From Synechococcus sp. A15-62 (GTDB lineage Bacteria > Cyanobacteriota > Cyanobacteriia > PCC-6307 > Cyanobiaceae), in NCBI RefSeq assembly GCF_014280075.1, contig NZ_CP047950.1:1488001-1552000 (forward strand): a stretch of DNA of 64,000 nucleotides. Reading direction: 5' to 3'. Position 1 is the first letter of the stretch. Every line of letters begins with the position of its first letter. Both the position numbers and the translations under genes were made by a program. This document shows, piece after piece, positions 16,332 to 26,047 of this stretch. Under the pieces are notes generated by a model. That model saw nothing but the letters and a program-made list of their open reading frames with translations, made no database searches and had not been told where the DNA came from.

Positions 16332-17471
16332 GTGAGACCCATGCGACCGTTCATGACCGAGGCCCTGGAAGCCATCGCCGATCGCTTCCATCCTCGCGAG
16401 GGGATCAAAGCCATCCGCTCCCTTGGCTCGGGCAACGTCAACGAAACCTTCCTTGTGACCCACGAAGGGCAGGGCGGCGCCTTCGTCATGCAACGCCTGA
16501 ACACAAACGTGTTCGATCGGCCTGACCTGGTGATGCAGAACCTGCAGGCCCTGGGCGACCACATGGAACGCCGTCTCGCCTCTCCACCCCCACAACTCAA
16601 GGGGCGGCGCTGGGAAGTGCCCAGGGTGGTTCCCTGCCGGCGAGAGGCCTCCCCCTGGATCGAACAGAACGGAGAGTTCTGGCGCTCGATCACCTACATC
16701 GGTGCGGCGACCACGAGCGACGTCATCCGGGACAGTGCCCACGCCCAGGAAGTGGGATACGGGCTGGGAATGTTCCACCACCTGATCAGCGATCTGCCCA
16801 CCGATCAACTGGCGGACACCCTCGAGAATTTCCATGTCACGCCGGCCTACCTCCAACGCTTCGAAGCGATCGCCCCGGCCCCAGACCGCCTGGGGCCGGC
16901 CGAGCGTGACGCCTGCGCATTCATCGAGGCACGTCGCCAAGGCATCAATGTGCTGGAAGCAGCACTCACCCGCGGTGAACTCCATCACCGCCCCATCCAC
17001 GGGGACCCGAAGATCAACAACGTGATGATCGATGAGGCCAGCGGCCAGGCGATCGGTCTGATCGATCTGGACACCGTCAAACCGGGGCTCATTCATTACG
17101 ACATCGGTGACTGTGTGCGCTCCTGCTGCAATCCAGCCGGTGAGGAAACCCTCTGCCTCGACGATGTGAGCTTCGACATGGAGCTCTGTGAGGCGATCCT
17201 CACGGGCTACCTCTCCGTTGCGGGTGGGTTCCTGAGTGACTGGGACCTGCACTATCTGCCCCACTGCATCCGCCTGATCCCCCTGGAGCTTGGTCTGCGC
17301 TTTCTCACGGATCACTTGGAGGGCGATGTGTATTTCCGCTGCGATCGACCTGGGCACAACCTGCAACGGGCCCTGGTGCAGTTCCGACTCACCGAAGCGG
17401 TGGAGCAGCAGTTCAACGCCCTGGAGCAACTGGTTGCGCGGCTGAAGCAGCAGCCAAATCCAAACCTCTGA
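16332..17471 (+). CDS. Aminoglycoside phosphotransferase / sugar kinase family (APH fold)
   Basis: The 379-residue product has an N-lobe with LGSGNVNETFLV as a nucleotide loop. The C-lobe has the catalytic loop HHRPIHGDPKINNVMID and the metal-binding IDLDTVKPGLIHYDIGD, as in N-acetylhexosamine kinase and choline-kinase relatives. The GTG at 16332 is the longest start; ATG 16341 or 16353 (MTEALEAIADRF) are equally plausible. The placement after a dehydrogenase-like gene and one base before a DOMON-like gene suggests a small sugar-related pathway, which is inference. Confidence 0.75.
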   Translation: MRPMRPFMTEALEAIADRFHPREGIKAIRSLGSGNVNETFLVTHEGQGGAFVMQRLNTNVFDRPDLVMQNLQALGDHMERRLASPPPQLKGRRWEVPRVVPCRREASPWIEQNGEFWRSITYIGAATTSDVIRDSAHAQEVGYGLGMFHHLISDLPTDQLADTLENFHVTPAYLQRFEAIAPAPDRLGPAERDACAFIEARRQGINVLEAALTRGELHHRPIHGDPKINNVMIDEASGQAIGLIDLDTVKPGLIHYDIGDCVRSCCNPAGEETLCLDDVSFDMELCEAILTGYLSVAGGFLSDWDLHYLPHCIRLIPLELGLRFLTDHLEGDVYFRCDRPGHNLQRALVQFRLTEAVEQQFNALEQLVARLKQQPNPNL

Positions 17472-17472
17472 G

Positions 17473-18048
17473 ATGGCGCGTTCTGCCGTGATGCTGCGTC
17501 AGGGCTGCCGCCTGATCCCCTTTGAACGGTCCATTCCAGCGGGGGTCCAGATCAGCGCTGAGCTGGTGTGGAGGCGCGAGGGTTGGCTGGAACTCAGCTA
17601 TGGGGTTCTGGCTCGCGCGGCCAAGGGCATCGGCGTTCTGAAACTGCCGGCGGGGCTGAAGGATGGGCCCCAACAGGGGCAGCGCAAAGATGAGCTCTGG
17701 ACCACCACCTGCTTCGAGGCATTCATCGCTGCCCCCGGAGAGCAGCGTTATTGGGAAGTGAATCTGGCGGCCAATGGCGATTGGGCGCTCTATCGCTTTG
17801 ATGGCTACCGCAGTGGACAAACCCAACAGGAGCTGAGCAGCCCCCCAACGGTGCGGCTGCAACGCGGATTGCACCAACTGCGGCTCGACGCCCGGATTGC
17901 CTTGGAGCCCTGGTGGACACCAGATGTCTGCCCAAACCTGGCACTTACGGCCGTGATTGACCGTGGACAGGAAGGGCTGAGCCATTGGGCCCTCAGCCAC
18001 GGCCCCAAGGCGGACTTTCACGACCGCAGCACCTTTCTTGCCGCCTGA
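17473..18048 (+). CDS. DOMON-like domain protein
   Basis: The 191-residue protein is of beta-sandwich character. The pattern ELSYGVL, ELWTTTCFEAFIAAPGEQRYWEVNLAANGDWALYRFDGYR and a C-terminal LTAVID-x-G...LSHWALSHGPKADFHD matches cyanobacterial and proteobacterial DOMON-like proteins, whose fold binds haem or sugars. It has no signal peptide. Its ATG follows the kinase stop by a single base, so it belongs to the same transcript. Confidence 0.72.
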   Translation: MARSAVMLRQGCRLIPFERSIPAGVQISAELVWRREGWLELSYGVLARAAKGIGVLKLPAGLKDGPQQGQRKDELWTTTCFEAFIAAPGEQRYWEVNLAANGDWALYRFDGYRSGQTQQELSSPPTVRLQRGLHQLRLDARIALEPWWTPDVCPNLALTAVIDRGQEGLSHWALSHGPKADFHDRSTFLAA

Positions 18049-18087
18049 ACCGCACCGGTAGGGTCAGCACAGCGCCCCTGCCCCACC

Positions 18088-19107
18088 ATGCGCAGCCGCA
18101 ATGTGCTTGCTGTCTCGGCCATCACGGCAAGCCTGCTGACAGGGCTCTGGCTTAGGCCAAAACAGCCGCAGGCTGCAGCCGAAGCGGTTGTTTCAAAGCA
18201 AGCTGTTTCCAAGCAGGCTGTCTCTAAGCCACTGGTGACTGAGCCAGGGGTGAAATCACCTGTGCTGCTTCCTGCTCAGGCCAGCCAACCGAAAACCAAA
18301 GACGGCCGGCAGTACCCCCTTGTGCCAGCTGAGCCAGCCGAGCTGGCAACACTGCTGGCGGCCGTTGAACAGGCGCTAAGGGATCCCGCCACAGCGGCCG
18401 AGGCCCTGCCCGATCTCGGCCATCAACAACAGGTGATCTATCGGGTCTTGTCGACGGACCAACCCAGATCTCAGCAAGTGATTAAGGCTCTACCTCCGCG
18501 CTGGCGCAGCGTGGCGGAGCGCCACCTGGCAGCACGGCGTGAATTCGTTCGCATGAGCCGCGGTCGTGGACCGACGATGCTCCCCGCCTGGCGGATCATT
18601 CAGCCCGAACCAGCGGCGAATCTGCTCAGCTATTACCGCAAGGCCGAGGCAGCAACAGGGATCGAATGGGAGGTTCTGGCGGCCGTGAACCTCGTGGAAA
18701 CCGGCATGGGACGCATCGACGGCATCTCCGTGGCCAATGCCCAGGGCCCGATGCAGTTCCTGCCCACCACCTGGGCCGAACCGGGGATTGGCGCCGGGAA
18801 CATCCGCGATCCCCACGACGCCATCCAGGCAGCAGCGCGTTACCTGGTGAGACGGGGCGGACTGCAGGACATTCGCCGCGGCCTCTGGGGTTACAACAAC
18901 AGCGATTACTACGGCCGCGCCGTGCTGCTCTATGCCTCACTGATGAAGGAGGACCCTGCCGCCTACACCGGCTTGTATCACTGGGAGATCCACTTCAATG
19001 CAGCGGCCGGTGATCTTTGGCTGCCGGTGGGTTACAACCAACCGCAGCCCATCACGGTTGAGCAGCATCTGCAAGCCAACCCAGCCAGCAGATCACCAAA
19101 CGGGTGA
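18088..19107 (+). CDS. Lytic transglycosylase (SLT/MltB-like fold), secreted
   Basis: The 339-residue protein has an N-terminal hydrophobic signal or anchor, then a threonine/lysine-rich linker in which VSKQA is repeated. The catalytic domain carries AAVNLVETGMGRIDG with the catalytic Glu204, NAQGPMQFLPTTWA, and GLWGYNNSDYYGRAVL. These are the lysozyme-like transglycosylase blocks for peptidoglycan cleavage in the periplasm. The linker repeats (residues 35-48) may vary in length between strains. It lies 39 bases after the DOMON-like gene. Confidence 0.85.
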   Translation: MRSRNVLAVSAITASLLTGLWLRPKQPQAAAEAVVSKQAVSKQAVSKPLVTEPGVKSPVLLPAQASQPKTKDGRQYPLVPAEPAELATLLAAVEQALRDPATAAEALPDLGHQQQVIYRVLSTDQPRSQQVIKALPPRWRSVAERHLAARREFVRMSRGRGPTMLPAWRIIQPEPAANLLSYYRKAEAATGIEWEVLAAVNLVETGMGRIDGISVANAQGPMQFLPTTWAEPGIGAGNIRDPHDAIQAAARYLVRRGGLQDIRRGLWGYNNSDYYGRAVLLYASLMKEDPAAYTGLYHWEIHFNAAAGDLWLPVGYNQPQPITVEQHLQANPASRSPNG

Positions 19108-19150
19108 GCATCGACACCTACGCTGAGACCTGGCGTGATCCAGGAAGCGG

Positions 19151-21176
<2,026 letters not shown>

Positions 21177-21193
21177 ATGACGTCACAGCCCCC

Positions 21194-22087
21194 ATGGCGC
21201 TGATTCTTCCTGGCAGTTACCACAAAATCGCGGAGGTTGAACGCAACCGGATCTCCTGGATTGAGCCTGAACAGGCTGAACGCCAGGACATCCGGCCACT
21301 GCGTATCGGCATCTTGAACATCATGCCGCTGGGCAAGCAGTACGAGTTCAACCTGCTGCATCCGCTGGGCCTATCGGTGCTGCAGATCGAACCGATTTGG
21401 ATTCGCCTTAACTCCCACGCTTACAAGAGTTGGGATCAGAACCATCTCGACCAGCTCTATGTGAGCTGGGATGAAGCCTTGTCCCAGGGTCCTCTGGATG
21501 GCTTGATCATCACCGGTGCCCCCGTGGAACACCTGCCCTTTGAACAGGTCAGTTATTGGAACGAACTGGTCCAGTTGATCGAGGAAGCACGCAGCACCTG
21601 TGCCAGCACCCTCGGACTGTGCTGGGCCGGTTTCGCCCTCGCCTACCTTGCGGGCGTCGACAAGGTGGCCTTCCAACAGAAGCTGTTCGGGATCTACCCG
21701 ATGCGCAGCCTTGTGCCGGGTCATCCATTGATGGGAACCCAGGACGACCATTTCGTCTGCCCCCAAAGCCGTCATGCCGGACTGCCGGATGCCGCGATGG
21801 AAGCCGCCGAACGGGACGGACGTCTTCGTTTGCTCGCCCACGGCGAACAGGTGGGCTACACCATTTTCGAGACATCGGATCAGCGGCAGCTGATGCACCT
21901 CGGCCACCCCGAATACAACGTGGGACGGATCCTCGGAGAAATGGAACGCGACCGAGCCCGCGGAGATGTTCCGCCGCCCGAAAATTTCGATGCGGCCCAA
22001 TCCCAGACCCTCTGGCGCTCCCACCGGAATCTTCTATTCCAGCAGTGGCTCTGGTTCTGCTATCAGCGGGTCAGCCTGAAGGCCTGA
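21194..22087 (+). CDS. metA: Homoserine O-acyltransferase MetA (probably acetyl-specific)
   Basis: The 297-residue protein has the MetA catalytic Cys in TLGLCWAGFALAY (Cys143), plus the His-Glu pair in LGHPEYNVGR. In the specificity loop it reads ITGAPVEHLPF with Glu112, where succinyl-specific E. coli MetA has Gly (GAPLG). In the family, Glu at this site goes with acetyl-CoA use. This agrees with the partner MetY, which takes O-acetylhomoserine. The two genes form a methionine-synthesis operon. The acetyl preference is inference from one residue and context. Confidence 0.92.
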   Translation: MALILPGSYHKIAEVERNRISWIEPEQAERQDIRPLRIGILNIMPLGKQYEFNLLHPLGLSVLQIEPIWIRLNSHAYKSWDQNHLDQLYVSWDEALSQGPLDGLIITGAPVEHLPFEQVSYWNELVQLIEEARSTCASTLGLCWAGFALAYLAGVDKVAFQQKLFGIYPMRSLVPGHPLMGTQDDHFVCPQSRHAGLPDAAMEAAERDGRLRLLAHGEQVGYTIFETSDQRQLMHLGHPEYNVGRILGEMERDRARGDVPPPENFDAAQSQTLWRSHRNLLFQQWLWFCYQRVSLKA

Positions 22088-22112
22088 TCAGGCTTGGCTG
22101 CAGCAGCACCCC

Positions 22113-22433
22113 TTAACCGTGTCGTTTCGAAATGGATTCCAGATTGGCCGAAGACTCCTGAGCGACGGCATCTGGACGCTCAGCGGATTTGCGATTGAGT
22201 TCCCGCTCCAGCGAGGCGATGCGTCTCTCGCGAAGGCAATGACGGCATCCACCCAGGGTTTGAAGATGCTTTTCAGGTGTGATCGTGATCGGTTGAACCG
22301 GATGGGCGTTGCAACGGATTTGAACAGGACTCTTGTAACTGCGCCAGCGGATCAGGCTGTAATCGAATTGATCACCGAAGCGCTGTACAGCGCGCTTGAG
22401 GAATTCGTCTTGGGTGATTCGGGCTCCCATGCC
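22113..22433 (-). CDS. DUF723-like zinc-ribbon protein
   Basis: From MGARITQDEFLKRAVQRFGD the product is 106 residues. The pattern F-L-x-R-A...FDYSLIRWRSYKSPVQIRCNAH-x-Q-P-I-T-I-T-P-x-HL...GGCRHC matches DUF723, a small domain found near nucleases and in homing-endonuclease-like genes. The Cys of RCNAH and the CRHC pair could bind zinc. It is divergent from alkB with 56 bases between starts. Association with DNA processing is inference. Longer upstream frames overlap the alkB coding strand and were not used. Confidence 0.65.
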   Translation of the reverse strand, partial: GMGARITQDEFLKRAVQRFGDQFDYSLIRWRSYKSPVQIRCNAHPVQPITITPEKHLQTLGGCRHCLRERRIASLERELNRKSAERPDAVAQESSANLESISKRHG

Positions 22434-22489
22434 ACCGAATGTATGGGACAGTCTCGGGATCGAACCGACCTCGTCATCCGACGTCACGA

Positions 22490-23074
22490 ATGACCATCCA
22501 TCCAGCTGCAGCTGAAACGGACTGGTCCCTGCATGAGGGTTGGCTGAAGCCGGATCTTGCAAGGCACTGGCAAACACAGCTTGAACACCAGCTCCAGTGG
22601 GAGCAGCCCGTCGTTCAGGTCTATGGCAAGCGCCACCCGGTCCCCCGAATGACGGTGTTTCTTGCCGATGAAGGAATTCATTACCGTTACAGCGGTGCCA
22701 TTCACACCGGTGATGGATGGCCTGCATGGTTCAAGCCATTGCTGCACCAGGTGAATGAAGCCTGTGAGACCAACTTCAACGGATGCCTGCTCAATTGGTA
22801 TCGCCATGGCGATGACCGCATGGGTTGGCACGCCGATGACGAACCGGAAATTGATCAGCGGGCTCCGATTGCCTCCCTTTCACTCGGGGCAACACGGGAT
22901 TTTCAGCTCCGCCACCGCAAAACTGCACACCTAAAAAGGTCTCTGCCGTTGGCCGATGGTGACCTTCTGGTGATGCACCAGGGCTGTCAGAGCCGATGGA
23001 TGCACAGTGTTCCTCAGCGGCGCAAAGTGCAGAGCACCCGCATCAACCTCACCTTTCGCCGTTTTCAGAACTGA
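22490..23074 (+). CDS. alkB: AlkB-type 2OG-Fe(II) DNA/RNA demethylase
   Basis: From MTIHPAAAETDW the 194-residue protein carries the iron triad in GWHADDE (His114, Asp116) and WMHSVP (His172). The 2-oxoglutarate Arg residues are in RINLTFR (Arg184, Arg190). NWYRHGDDRMGWH is the ALKBH2/3-type block, and PRMTVFLADEGIHYRYSG is the substrate-lid region. The enzyme repairs alkylated bases such as 1-methyladenine. Its 3' end overlaps the convergent AEC transporter gene by 10 bases. Confidence 0.88.
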   Translation: MTIHPAAAETDWSLHEGWLKPDLARHWQTQLEHQLQWEQPVVQVYGKRHPVPRMTVFLADEGIHYRYSGAIHTGDGWPAWFKPLLHQVNEACETNFNGCLLNWYRHGDDRMGWHADDEPEIDQRAPIASLSLGATRDFQLRHRKTAHLKRSLPLADGDLLVMHQGCQSRWMHSVPQRRKVQSTRINLTFRRFQN

Positions 23075-23982
23075 GACCGCAGCAGCAAACCCCACGCGGG
23101 CGCTGTGATCAAGGCCAACAACGTGCTCCAAAACACCAGCCCAGCGGCACGCTCCTGATCAGCACCCACAGACTCTGCAATCAGCAACAGAGAGATTGCC
23201 GTTGGTGCGGCTCCTTGCAGAGCAACCGCCTGAACCATCAACGGCTTGAACTGGAGCAGAGACGCCAGCAGCAGCAGAAACAACGGATAAAGCAACAACT
23301 TGGCCAGCAGTGGCCTCAGCAGCTGCAGAGGACGTGCCACCGGAGCAATGCCCTGACGATGAATGCTGCCCAGGCGCATGCCCACCACCATCAGTGCCAG
23401 CACAATCACGCAGCGGGAAGGCCACCACAACGCATCGGCCATAGACGCAGACCAGGGAGTCATCAGAACCAGCAGAGCGCCGATGAGCCCTCGGGTTGCC
23501 GGACTAGCAGCAAGGTTGCTCAGCAGCCCTCGCAGCCGTTGGGAACCATCAACCTGCCCCCCGAGCATCAACGGCCCCAGGCTCCAGGCCATCAGGGTCG
23601 CCCCCAGGTCGTAACCAATGACGATGGGCAGAGCCTCGCCGGGCAGGAAGGCCAGAGCGAGAGGAACTCCGAAATAGGCCGTGTTTCCGGTGCAGCTGCC
23701 AAGCCTCAGCGTGGGAGACACAAGCTCAGCCAATCCAGGCAGGCGAGCGGCTCCCACCAAAACAAGGCTCATGGCGAGCACTGCAAGACCCGCGGCCTGC
23801 AACATGTCGCCGCTTAGGCCACCCTTCAACAGCAGCCCCATCACACTGATCGGTACACCGAACCGCACCAGCGGTTCGGCCAAACGGGTGGACAAGGTTT
23901 GATGTCGTCGACCAGCCCAGAACCCAATCAGAAGAGAGGGCACAAGCTCCAGCAAAAACCGAAGAATTGGCACCTCCATCAA
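23065..23982 (-). CDS. AEC family transporter (auxin efflux carrier / malate permease-like)
   Basis: The 305-residue protein has about ten hydrophobic helices in two halves. FGVPISVMGLLLKGG and TGNTAYFGVPLALAFLPGEA are AEC-type blocks, with GNTAYFG the clearest signature. Bacterial members carry organic anions or function as efflux carriers; the substrate is unknown. The C-terminus overlaps alkB by 10 bases, so the two genes converge. Confidence 0.82.
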   Translation of the reverse strand: MMEVPILRFLLELVPSLLIGFWAGRRHQTLSTRLAEPLVRFGVPISVMGLLLKGGLSGDMLQAAGLAVLAMSLVLVGAARLPGLAELVSPTLRLGSCTGNTAYFGVPLALAFLPGEALPIVIGYDLGATLMAWSLGPLMLGGQVDGSQRLRGLLSNLAASPATRGLIGALLVLMTPWSASMADALWWPSRCVIVLALMVVGMRLGSIHRQGIAPVARPLQLLRPLLAKLLLYPLFLLLLASLLQFKPLMVQAVALQGAAPTAISLLLIAESVGADQERAAGLVFWSTLLALITAPAWGLLLRSQF

Positions 23983-24067
23983 ACGATTCGACCCTAGAAA
24001 GCTGAGGTGACTGAGGACTTGGCCCGAGACCTAATCTGACGTCCGATCGGCCGCGTGGATCCAGCTG

Positions 24068-24259
24068 ATGCAACCAGCTTCACGCCATCGCATTGTGCGC
24101 AGTGATCAATCAGAAGATGGGCTGACACGGCAGCGCTTTGACAGCTACGACGCTGCCTACGATGAACTTGAGCGTTACTACGGCGATTTTTGCTGCTCTG
24201 ATGATGATCGTGTCGAGTACTCGATCGTTTGTGAATCCTCAGACACTCCGGAGGTTTAA
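24068..24259 (+). CDS. Small acidic hypothetical protein
   Basis: The 63-residue product has RFDSYDAAYDELERYYGDFCCSDDDRVEYSIV, a highly acidic core with a Cys pair and many Tyr. The pattern looks conserved rather than random but no family is recognised. The stop codon TAA lies inside a palindrome, GGTTTAAACC (24253-24262). Confidence 0.5.
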   Translation: MQPASRHRIVRSDQSEDGLTRQRFDSYDAAYDELERYYGDFCCSDDDRVEYSIVCESSDTPEV

Positions 24260-24446
24260 ACCACTGAGGGGGCCTCAACATCAGCCCGTCAAGCTTCATC
24301 GCAGAGGGACAGTCTCAAAAGCCAGACCACAGAGACGCATCCCTAGATGGCCAGGTTTCAAACCACTGAGCCTTGGCAATATCGGCTCGATTGATTGACA
24401 TCCAGCCAGCCAACCAGTTATGAACTATGTATTCATTGAGACGCAT
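24253..24446. repeat. Degenerate ~100-bp tandem duplication upstream of the cyAbrB gene
   Basis: Two copies begin with GGTTTAAACCACTGAG (24253-24268) and GGTTTCAAACCACTGAG (24354-24370) and each later contains GAGACGCAT (24332-24340 and 24438-24446). The spacings of the two marker pairs are similar. Both copies carry a palindromic GGTTT/AAACC core. The stretch has no gene; it may hold binding sites for the regulator next to it. Confidence 0.5.
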
Positions 24447-24451
24447 TTAAA

Positions 24452-24841
24452 ATGCTGACTGGTTCCGAACTGCTTGCCAAGGTCAAAGAACTTGGAGATG
24501 TTTCCAAATCCGATCTGGTGAGAGCTTGCGGATACGTCTCTGACAAGAAAGATGGTGGTGATCGCCTGAATTTCACTGCGTTCTACGAGGCTCTGCTCGA
24601 GGCTAAAGGCGTCAATCTGAGCAGCGGTGGTGCTGCGATTGGCAAAGGCGGTCGCAAGCTGAGCTACATCGCCAAGGTGCAGGGCAATGGCAATCTGCTG
24701 ATCGGCAAGGCCTACACCGCCATGCTGAACCTGGAACCCGGTGACGAATTCGAGATCAAGCTTGGCAAGAAAGCCATCCGTCTGATCCCCACCGGTGCAG
24801 CTGCGGAGCACAGCGAAGCTGCCGATCAGGTTGACGAATGA
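24452..24841 (+). CDS. cyAbrB family transcriptional regulator
   Basis: The 129-residue protein opens with MLTGSELLAKVKELGDVSKSDLVRACGY, the conserved N-terminal helix region of cyanobacterial AbrB proteins. It continues to the C-terminal swapped-hairpin DNA-binding domain, with LIGKAYTAMLNLEPGDEFEIKLGKKAIRL. In cyAbrB the AbrB domain lies at the C-terminus, as here. These proteins regulate carbon/nitrogen genes and others. A strong terminator follows at 24878-24907. Confidence 0.88.
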   Translation: MLTGSELLAKVKELGDVSKSDLVRACGYVSDKKDGGDRLNFTAFYEALLEAKGVNLSSGGAAIGKGGRKLSYIAKVQGNGNLLIGKAYTAMLNLEPGDEFEIKLGKKAIRLIPTGAAAEHSEAADQVDE

Positions 24842-24877
24842 TCAACTGATCCATCACTTCAAGGTGAATTCCTTTCA

Positions 24878-24907
24878 GCCCCTCCCATCCCAGGAGGGGC
24901 TTTTTTT
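24878..24907 (+). terminator. Rho-independent terminator of the cyAbrB gene
   Basis: A perfect 8-bp stem (GCCCCTCC at 24878-24885 with GGAGGGGC at 24893-24900), a 7-base loop and a run of seven T (24901-24907), starting 37 bases after the stop codon. Confidence 0.9.
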
Positions 24908-24961
24908 AGGCAACGACGCACCCAGGGCCTTCCCGCAGGCACGCCGGGGCTGGCATCAATA

Positions 24962-25276
24962 ATGCTGCTCGGTAAGGTGAGCCTGACTGGAGCGACAGAG
25001 TTGAAATCCATCAGGGCAACAATCGCTTCGTTCCTGAGCAATACGTTTCTTTTGGGGGGCTCAGTCGCCCTGTCCATCCATATCGTGCTGACCTTTTTTC
25101 GGATGCACGGACTGGCGCTGACCCTCGCTTTTGTGGCGTTTTGGCTGATCAGCGTGACGGCCTACTTCCAATGGCAGGAGAAGCAGTCGGTGCCTCGTAC
25201 CGCCAGAAAAACGTCGACGCACGACAAGCACAGCCAAAAGCCCACTGAGGCTTGGAGAGAACGACAGTCAGCCTGA
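24962..25276 (+). CDS. Small membrane protein, hypothetical
   Basis: The 104-residue product has two hydrophobic helices (about residues 27-47 and 52-72: FLLGGSVALSIHIVLTFF and LALTLAFVAFWLISVTAYF), then a basic C-terminal tail of 30 residues rich in Lys, Arg and Gln. No family is recognised. It follows the cyAbrB terminator, so it must have its own promoter. The first ATG is used; a start a few codons later cannot be ruled out. Confidence 0.55.
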   Translation: MLLGKVSLTGATELKSIRATIASFLSNTFLLGGSVALSIHIVLTFFRMHGLALTLAFVAFWLISVTAYFQWQEKQSVPRTARKTSTHDKHSQKPTEAWRERQSA

Positions 25277-25303
25277 GGCTCTGCACGAGGTTCTGCAAGC
25301 CCT

Positions 25304-26047
25304 TTAGTGCTGCATCTGATTGAGGAACCTGCGGCTGCGTTCTTCCCTGGCATTGCTGAAGAACGTCTCCGGATCGGAGGTCTCCACCACCTGGCCCCGA
25401 TCCATGAACATCACCCGATCCGCCACCTCACGGGCAAAGCCCAGTTCGTGGGTGACCACCACCATCGTCATGCCGCCTTTGGCCAACTGACGCATGGCAT
25501 CCAACACTTCTTTCACACGCTCCGGATCCAAGGCGCTGGTGGGCTCGTCGAACAGCATCACCTCAGGATCTAACGCCAGAGCACGGGCGATCGCCACCCG
25601 CTGCTGCTGACCACCACTGAGCTGCGCTGGGTACTTGTGGGCCTGCTCTCGAATGCCCATCTGGTCAAGGAGCTCCATCGCCCGCTGCTCGGCAGCCGCC
25701 TTGGCACGCTGTTGCACCTTGATCGGGGCAAGGGTGATGTTGTCGAGGATGGAAAGGTGAGGAAACAGGTTGAACTGCTGAAACACCATCCCCACGCGCT
25801 TGCGAATCGCCCGCACCTGACGTTCCCCATGGGTGGCATCCAAGGGAACCCCGAGCACATCAAGAGCTCCGCCATCCAGCGACTCCAGACCGTTGAACGT
25901 GCGGATCAGCGTGCTTTTGCCGGACCCGGAAGGACCCATCACCACCAGCACTTCGCCGCTGTTCACCTCAAGGGTGACGCCATCGAGAGCTCGAACCCCT
26001 TGGGAATAGCTCTTGACCAGATCAGTGGCACGAATGGCGACAGTCAT
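25304..26047 (-). CDS. aapP: Polar amino-acid ABC transporter, ATP-binding subunit
   Basis: The 247-residue ATPase has Walker A GPSGSGKST, signature LSGGQQQRVAIARAL, Walker B VMLFDEPTSALDP and switch VVVTHELGFAREVADRVMFMDRG. The last two are the pattern of the polar amino-acid subfamily (GlnQ/AapP/BztD). It is the last gene of a four-gene operon with substrate-binding protein and two permeases, overlapping the preceding permease by four bases. In cyanobacteria this is the Nat-II-type system (natFGH-bgtA); the Aap name is used for homology. Confidence 0.92.
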   Translation of the reverse strand: MTVAIRATDLVKSYSQGVRALDGVTLEVNSGEVLVVMGPSGSGKSTLIRTFNGLESLDGGALDVLGVPLDATHGERQVRAIRKRVGMVFQQFNLFPHLSILDNITLAPIKVQQRAKAAAEQRAMELLDQMGIREQAHKYPAQLSGGQQQRVAIARALALDPEVMLFDEPTSALDPERVKEVLDAMRQLAKGGMTMVVVTHELGFAREVADRVMFMDRGQVVETSDPETFFSNAREERSRRFLNQMQH

